This document shows, one piece after another, positions 6,703 to 10,955 of a stretch of 10,955 bases of DNA. A model generated the notes under the pieces. That model saw only the letters and a list, made by a program, of their open reading frames with translations. It did not search any database and was not told where the DNA came from. Location of the stretch: the NCBI GenBank assembly GCA_937874965.1, contig CALNCD010000075.1, positions 1-10,955 on the forward strand, written 5' to 3'. The translations under genes were made by a program, and so were the position numbers. The DNA is from an uncultured Erysipelotrichaceae bacterium (GTDB lineage Bacteria; Bacillota_I; Bacilli_A; Erysipelotrichales; Erysipelotrichaceae). Positions within the stretch are counted from its first letter, which is position 1. Each line of letters begins with the position of its first letter.

Positions 6703-7539
6703 CTAAGTCAGATAATCATTGATATCATACTCTGGATCCTGATGGGCGGCAAAGAAGGTTCCCACCGCTTTGCCAGCAAAGATATCCGTCAGGATATCCA
6801 TCGAATCCCCGCTGGCGATGATGACATCTGCACCGGCATTGGACGCAATTCGCGCAGCATCCACTTTGGCGCTCATACCGCCGCTCCCTAAACCAGATGA
6901 TGATGTCTCCTTGGCCATAGCCATATGAACCTGTTCAACCGCATCCACTTCACCGATCAGATGCGCTTCAGGATTGATCCGCGGATCATCGGAATACAGA
7001 CCATCAATATCAGAGAGCAGAATCAAGAGATCAGCTTTGATCATGGAAGCAACAAATGCCGAAAGATGATCATTGTCACCAAATTCAATTTCATAGGTTG
7101 CGACCGTATCATTTTCATTCACGACGGGGATAGCTTTCATCCGCAGCAATTCCTTGAATGTATTGTCTGCATTGACATAGCTTAAAGGATTCAGAAACGA
7201 ATTCTTGGTTAACAGGATCTGAGCAGTCAACTGTGAATACTGTGAAAAAAGCCGCTGGTAGGTCATCATCAGTTTTGCCTGACCGATTGCTGCCAAGGCC
7301 TGCTTCTTGGGCATCTGTGACGGGATTGCATGATACCCGACTTCTTTGCGGCCCACTGCCTGTGCTCCAGAAGAAACCAGAACGACCTCTTTCCCCTGAT
7401 GAGATAAGTCACACAAAAAACGAACCAACTGCTCCATCTTGTTGTAATCCAACGCCCTTGTCTTTGGATGAGTCAACGATGAACTTCCGATCTTGACCAC
7501 AATCCGCTGCTTATCCTTAATTGATGAACGATTTCCCAT
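6703..7539 (-). CDS. proB: Glutamate 5-kinase, short form without PUA domain
   Basis: ProB phosphorylates glutamate to gamma-glutamyl phosphate, the first and usually feedback-controlled step to proline. The 278 residues make a single amino-acid kinase domain: VVKIGSS (14-20), SSGAQAVG (57-64), NENDTV (141-146), FGDNDHLSAFVA (153-164), LLSDIDGLYSDDPR (174-187) and GSGGMSAKVDAARIA (218-232). The family in enterobacteria is about 370 residues because of a C-terminal PUA domain; that domain is absent here and the protein ends naturally just before the proA ribosome binding site, so this is a short variant rather than a truncation. A GTG at 7545 lies too close to the GGGGG ribosome binding site; the ATG at 7539, 8 bases away, is chosen. 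proC is not nearby. Confidence 0.96.
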   Translation of the reverse strand: MGNRSSIKDKQRIVVKIGSSSLTHPKTRALDYNKMEQLVRFLCDLSHQGKEVVLVSSGAQAVGRKEVGYHAIPSQMPKKQALAAIGQAKLMMTYQRLFSQYSQLTAQILLTKNSFLNPLSYVNADNTFKELLRMKAIPVVNENDTVATYEIEFGDNDHLSAFVASMIKADLLILLSDIDGLYSDDPRINPEAHLIGEVDAVEQVHMAMAKETSSSGLGSGGMSAKVDAARIASNAGADVIIASGDSMDILTDIFAGKAVGTFFAAHQDPEYDINDYLT

Positions 7540-7563
7540 ACTCACATCCCCCGAGTTTCCTAA

Positions 7564-7592
7564 AGTTTACCTCTTTTGCGGACGCTTGTCAT
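7564..7592 (-). promoter_or_regulatory. Possible promoter of proBA
   Basis: On the minus strand ATGACA (7592-7587) and TAAACT (7569-7564) are separated by exactly 17 bases, matching the consensus at 5 of 6 and 4 of 6 positions. It lies downstream of the terminator at 7613-7635 and would give a leader of about 20 bases ending in the GGGGG ribosome binding site of proB. Confidence 0.5.
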
Positions 7593-7612
7593 CTGAAAAA
7601 CAAAGGGAAGCG

Positions 7613-7635
7613 AAAAAAAGGGGGGAAATCCCCCG
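7613..7635 (-). terminator. Intrinsic terminator between ridA and proB
   Basis: On the minus strand CGGGGG, loop ATTT, CCCCCC (7635-7620) form a GC-only stem, followed by seven T (7619-7613). It is the strongest terminator in the window. It lies 115 bases after the ridA stop and 74 bases before the proB start. The simplest reading is the 3' end of the ridA transcript; an attenuator ahead of proB is the alternative. Confidence 0.9.
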
Positions 7636-7749
7636 AAAATACGCAAACCATGACTAAAACCGCATTGAATTCCTCCAAAAAACATTAGGCAATCCTAGAG
7701 AATCATCTTTCCTGCTTTTCAGAACTGCAGCAGCCATCAATAGAAGAAA

Positions 7750-8130
7750 CTACCCCTCTACCCGTACCGCAATAGCTTCAATTTCACATAAGACCTGCTT
7801 GGGAAGTTCTCTGACGGCGACACACGAACGGGCAGGATGGGATGTGAAAAATTCACCGTACACCGCATTGAACTCTGCAAATAATTCCATATCACTCAAA
7901 AAACATGTCGTCTTAAGCACATGATCCAGGTCACTTCCTCCCGCCTTCAAAACTTCAATCAGGTTAAGAATTGCCTGCCGGGCCTGTTCCTTGACCGTTG
8001 TTCCTACGATCTGACCTGTTTTAGGATCCAAGGGAATCTGACCGCTGGTAAACACAAGCTGCTCAAAAACCATGCCCTGGGAATACGGACCAATCGCTGC
8101 AGGGGCTGATGCTGTTTCTATTTTTGCCAT
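7750..8130 (-). CDS. ridA: 2-iminobutanoate/2-iminopropanoate deaminase, RidA/YjgF family
   Basis: RidA hydrolyses reactive enamine/imine products of pyridoxal-phosphate enzymes (for example 2-aminoacrylate from serine or threonine dehydratase) to 2-keto acids, protecting other enzymes; it acts as a cytoplasmic trimer. The 126-residue protein has the family landmarks: AAIGPYSQG (11-19), FTSGQIPLDPKTG (27-39), the catalytic Arg101 in HPARSCVAVRELP, and the closing EIEAIAV (116-122). A GTG at 8151 would extend it by 7 residues, but the promoter's predicted transcription start falls near 8147, downstream of that codon; the ATG at 8130 with GAGAGG upstream is therefore preferred. It has its own strong promoter and a terminator, so it appears to be a single-gene unit next to proBA. 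Confidence 0.96.
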   Translation of the reverse strand: MAKIETASAPAAIGPYSQGMVFEQLVFTSGQIPLDPKTGQIVGTTVKEQARQAILNLIEVLKAGGSDLDHVLKTTCFLSDMELFAEFNAVYGEFFTSHPARSCVAVRELPKQVLCEIEAIAVRVEG

Positions 8131-8153
8131 ACTTGACCTCTCTCTCTGCACTC

Positions 8154-8182
8154 ATAATAGTTGAGTCAAATAGCACTGTCAA
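8154..8182 (-). promoter_or_regulatory. Sigma-A-type promoter of ridA
   Basis: On the minus strand a perfect -35 TTGACA (8182-8177) is followed after exactly 17 bases by TATTAT (8159-8154). Transcription should start near 8147, leaving a leader of about 17 bases before the ridA ATG. Confidence 0.85.
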
Positions 8183-8507
8183 CACCGGTTCTTTATTCAG
8201 GTTGCCCCGCATCAGAAGACACGGTTTTATCCTGCCTCGTCAGAGTCTCTCCATCTGTAACATAATGTGCATGATTTAAGCCGGATTAACACCATTGAAA
8301 CGCACGTGGCACGGCATAATGCCGATGATAGCTATTGCCTCCTGTAAGACTGACGACTGTTTTTAATCATTCTGAAAAATAGAGTGATTATTTCTCACAT
8401 ATTCCAGAAACATTTTTCATTTTTCTTCATCTTTAATGAGATACATTAATTACTTAATATTAAATGTGGCATCCGGTGTTTTTTCAGTTTTATTTCACCA
8501 TATCCAT

Positions 8508-8536
8508 TTGAAGTATTCCCAAATATGTCCTATCAT
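8508..8536 (+). promoter_or_regulatory. Sigma-A-type promoter of nrdDG
   Basis: TTGAAG (8508-8513) and TATCAT (8531-8536) are 17 bases apart. The predicted start near 8543 leaves a 40-base leader with GGGGAGG 6 bases before the nrdD ATG. AT-rich DNA lies upstream. Confidence 0.75.
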
Positions 8537-8582
8537 ATTCATAGAGACATTTTTAAAATAATCATCATTGGGGAGGTCTATC

Positions 8583-10778
8583 ATGATACATCAGATTATT
8601 AAACGCGACGGTTCGACCGTTGATTACAGTCGTGAAAAAATCAGAGTGGCAATTCATAAAGCCAATAAGGATGTGAAGGAAAATCTGCGGGCAACCGAAG
8701 CAGAAATCGACTATATCCTTGAACAGATCGAAACCACAAGCCGGACTCGTTTGGCAGTGGAAGAAATTCAGGATCAAGTCGAAGAAGGGCTCATGCGGAT
8801 TGAGCGTTTTTATCTGGCAAAAGAGTATATCCTTTATCGTGAGAAGCATTCGCTGATTCGTCAAACCAATACGACAGATGAATCAATCATGAAGCTGATC
8901 AGCCATCGCAACAAAGAACTCAATGAGGAAAACGCCAACAAGAACCCGGTCATCCTAAGCACTCAGCGCGACTACATCGCCGGAGAGACATCCAAGGATA
9001 TCTCAGATCGTATCCTCCTGCCGGAACGGGTGGTCAAGGCTCATAAAGAAGGAGTCCTGCACTTCCATGATAAAGACTACTTTATCCAGAAGGGCATGTT
9101 TAATTGCTGTCTAGTCAATATTCAGGATATGCTGGACAATGGAACGGTCATGAATGGCAAGATGATTGAATCCCCGAAGAGTTTCCAGGTTGCCTGTACG
9201 GTCATGACCCAGATTATTGCAGCTGTTGCTTCCAATCAATACGGCGGACAATCCATCAACATCAAGCATCTTGGCAAATATTTGCGCAAGACTTACGATA
9301 AAGCCTTGAAACAGGCTGAACAAAGCCTGCTGGAAACACCGATTGCTGATATTGACGAAGCGACTGGCCAGATTATTGTTGAGCGGGTTGCGAAAGAGCG
9401 TATGCTGGATGATCTGAAAGCAGGGGTCCAAACCATCCAGTACCAGATCAATACCTTAATGACGACCAATGGTCAATCCCCGTTTGTCACCTTGTTCCTG
9501 AATATCGAGAAAGATGACGAGTATGCACCTGAAATTGCAATGATTATCGAAGAAATCCTCAATCAGCGTTTACAAGGCATCAAGAATGAAAGCGGAGTTT
9601 ACGTGACTCCAGCCTTCCCGAAGCTGATTTATGTCCTTAACGATGATAACTGCCTGGAAGGCGGTCAGTATGATTATCTGACGAAATTGGCAGCCAAGTG
9701 TTCTGCCAAGCGGATGTACCCGGATTATATCTCCGCTAAGATCATGAAACAGAATCACGATGGCGAAGTCTTCTCGCCGATGGGTTGCCGCTCATTCTTG
9801 AGCGAATGGAAAGACAGTGATGGCCATTACAAATGGGAAGGCCGGTTCAATCAGGGGGTTGTTTCCCTGAATCTGCCTCAGATCGGCATCGTTGCGAAAG
9901 GAAACATGGAAGCCTTCTGGACATTGCTGGATGAGCGTCTTGAACTGTGCAAGGAAGCCTTGCTGTGCCGCCATGAATCCTTGCTTGGAACACTTTCTGA
10001 TGTTTCTCCGATTCATTGGCAATATGGTGCCATTGCCCGTTTGAAACCCGGAGAAGTTATTGACCCTTACCTGATGGATGGCTACTCAACCATTTCCTTG
10101 GGCTATATCGGTCTTTATGAACTTACGATGCTGATGACAAAATCTTCCCATACGACGGATGCCGGCCGTGATTTCGCTGATGCTGTTTTAAACCATCTGC
10201 GTGAGAAAGTCGATATCTGGAAAACCGAAACCCACATTGGTTTCGGACTCTATGGAACGCCGGCTGAATCGTTATGCTACCGTTTTGCGAAAATAGACCT
10301 GGAACGTTTCGGCGAGATTGAAAACGTCACTGACAAGGGTTATTACACCAATTCCTATCATGTGGATGTCCGTGAAAAGATTGATGCCTTTACTAAGCTT
10401 CAATTTGAATCCCAGTTCCAAAAGATATCCAGCGGAGGTGCTATCTCCTATGTTGAAGTTCCTTTCCTTTTCAACAATCTGAATGCTATTGAATCAGTGA
10501 TGAAGTTCATGTACAACAATATCCAGTATGCCGAATTCAATACGAAATCCGATTACTGCACCAAGTGCGGCTTTACAGGGGAAATCAAACTCAATGATCA
10601 TCTGGAATGGGAATGTCCGAATTGCCATACAACGATGAACAGCGATGGCACTGCCATCAGTGACAAAGACACCAAAGGCGTCCTGAAAATTGTCCGCAGA
10701 ACCTGCGGCTACCTCGGTGAAAACTACTTCAACAAGGGAAAGACTGAAGAAATCAAGCAACGGGTTACCCATTTGTAA
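8583..10778 (+). CDS. nrdD: Anaerobic (class III) ribonucleoside-triphosphate reductase
   Basis: NrdD makes deoxyribonucleotides from ribonucleoside triphosphates without oxygen, using a glycyl radical installed by NrdG. The 731-residue protein is complete: an N-terminal ATP-cone at about 1-93 (IIKRDGSTVDYSREKI), then the ten-stranded barrel with candidate active-site cysteines in FNCCLVN (Cys175/176) and SPMGCRSF (Cys402). A C-terminal zinc site follows, of two CxxC pairs (Cys659/662 and Cys678/681). The radical loop VRRTCGYLG places the radical glycine at 709, 22 residues before the end. A TTG in frame at 8568 overlaps the ribosome binding site, so the ATG at 8583 with GGGGAGG upstream is the start. 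The ATP-cone implies allosteric control of overall activity by ATP/dATP. nrdG follows after one base. Confidence 0.98.
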   Translation: MIHQIIKRDGSTVDYSREKIRVAIHKANKDVKENLRATEAEIDYILEQIETTSRTRLAVEEIQDQVEEGLMRIERFYLAKEYILYREKHSLIRQTNTTDESIMKLISHRNKELNEENANKNPVILSTQRDYIAGETSKDISDRILLPERVVKAHKEGVLHFHDKDYFIQKGMFNCCLVNIQDMLDNGTVMNGKMIESPKSFQVACTVMTQIIAAVASNQYGGQSINIKHLGKYLRKTYDKALKQAEQSLLETPIADIDEATGQIIVERVAKERMLDDLKAGVQTIQYQINTLMTTNGQSPFVTLFLNIEKDDEYAPEIAMIIEEILNQRLQGIKNESGVYVTPAFPKLIYVLNDDNCLEGGQYDYLTKLAAKCSAKRMYPDYISAKIMKQNHDGEVFSPMGCRSFLSEWKDSDGHYKWEGRFNQGVVSLNLPQIGIVAKGNMEAFWTLLDERLELCKEALLCRHESLLGTLSDVSPIHWQYGAIARLKPGEVIDPYLMDGYSTISLGYIGLYELTMLMTKSSHTTDAGRDFADAVLNHLREKVDIWKTETHIGFGLYGTPAESLCYRFAKIDLERFGEIENVTDKGYYTNSYHVDVREKIDAFTKLQFESQFQKISSGGAISYVEVPFLFNNLNAIESVMKFMYNNIQYAEFNTKSDYCTKCGFTGEIKLNDHLEWECPNCHTTMNSDGTAISDKDTKGVLKIVRRTCGYLGENYFNKGKTEEIKQRVTHL

Positions 10779-10779
10779 T

Positions 10780-10955
10780 ATGAAGTATGCCGATATAAAG
10801 CCCTATGATGTTGCCAATGGTCCCGGGGTCAGGGTCTCCCTATTCGTCAGCGGATGCCGTCATCATTGCCCAGGCTGCTTCAATCAGGCAGCGCTGGACT
10901 TTAATTACGGAAAACCCTTCACAGACAACCAAATTAGCATGACTCTGAATTACTT
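10780..10955 (+). CDS. nrdG: Anaerobic ribonucleotide reductase activating protein NrdG (5' part)
   Basis: Only the first 58 codons are in the window; the frame runs off the right edge. The visible part reads MKYADIKPYDVANGPGVRVSL and then the radical-SAM cysteine motif CRHHCPGC (Cys26, Cys30, Cys33), the CX3CX2C that holds the 4Fe-4S cluster, followed by FNQAALDFNYGKPF as in the family. NrdG uses S-adenosylmethionine and this cluster to generate the glycyl radical on NrdD. The ATG begins one base after the nrdD stop and no good Shine-Dalgarno sequence precedes it, so translation is probably coupled to nrdD. Confidence 0.95.
   Translation, partial: MKYADIKPYDVANGPGVRVSLFVSGCRHHCPGCFNQAALDFNYGKPFTDNQISMTLNY

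Larger units (their letters stand above)
8131..8582. other. Divergent intergenic region between ridA and nrdD
   Basis: No supportable gene lies in these 452 bases. The ends hold the ridA promoter (minus) and the nrdD promoter (plus). The middle has a 13-base palindrome, CGGCATAATGCCG (8312-8324), and an imperfect inverted repeat at 8365-8389 (AATCATTCT, 7-base loop, AGAGTGATT, one G-U pair). The stretch from about 8390 to 8465 is AT-rich and includes the palindrome TTAATATTAA (8454-8463). No T-box or other recognised riboswitch was seen. Confidence 0.55.

Noticed and set aside
7654..7665. Three-codon leader peptide (MRF) with a good GGAGG before the ridA-proB terminator
   Set aside because: It holds no proline or glutamate codons that would suit attenuation of proBA, and a likely proB promoter lies downstream of the terminator. 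Probably chance, though the ribosome binding site is striking.
7546..7749. T-box riboswitch ahead of proBA
   Set aside because: T-box control of proline genes is known in Bacillus, so I looked for the GGTGGNACCGCG motif; it is absent on the minus strand here.
8312..8324. Palindrome as an intrinsic terminator
   Set aside because: No run of T follows on either strand, and no gene ends nearby.
8568..8582. TTG start for nrdD
   Set aside because: It would overlap the GGGGAGG ribosome binding site, and the ATG at 8583 gives the normal N-terminus of the ATP-cone.

Overview
The window reads as ordinary chromosomal DNA of a low-to-mid GC Bacillota (Firmicutes) bacterium. Grounds: strong AGGAGG-type ribosome binding sites, sigma-A-like promoters, U-tailed intrinsic terminators, the MurT-GatD pair that amidates lipid II, a CvfB/YitL-type S1 protein and an oxygen-sensitive class III ribonucleotide reductase. 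A fermentative gut or host-associated lineage such as Erysipelotrichia would fit, but that is inference from gene style, not a database match.

Layout. The left edge (1-577, minus) is a decayed RHS/YD-repeat fragment with two in-frame stops; it begins 16 bases after the stop of cvfB. Then come minus-strand genes: cvfB (594-1445), gpmA (1525-2268), the overlapping pair murT-gatD (2364-4405), an unrecognised beta-solenoid-like protein (4632-5372), proB-proA (5458-7539) and ridA (7750-8130). Intrinsic terminators after gpmA, proA and ridA divide these into short transcription units. A divergent 452-base intergenic region (8131-8582) carries the ridA promoter on the minus strand and the nrdD promoter on the plus strand. 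The right edge holds nrdD (8583-10778) and the first 58 codons of nrdG (10780 to the edge).

How the genes work together. MurT and GatD form one enzyme that amidates the D-Glu of lipid II in peptidoglycan. ProB and ProA carry out the first two steps from glutamate toward proline; the ProC step is not in the window. RidA removes reactive enamine/imine intermediates of amino-acid metabolism. GpmA is the glycolytic phosphoglycerate mutase. NrdD needs NrdG to install its glycyl radical, so the last two genes form a functional pair.

Starts were moved inward from the longest reading frame for cvfB, murT, proB, ridA and nrdD, because the Shine-Dalgarno spacing, and for several the promoter position, favours the inner ATG. 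No clearly undescribed system is present. The items most worth a second look are the RHS remnant and its unclassified tail, the beta-solenoid-like protein, a His in place of a zinc-ribbon Cys in MurT, and inverted repeats upstream of murT and proB.
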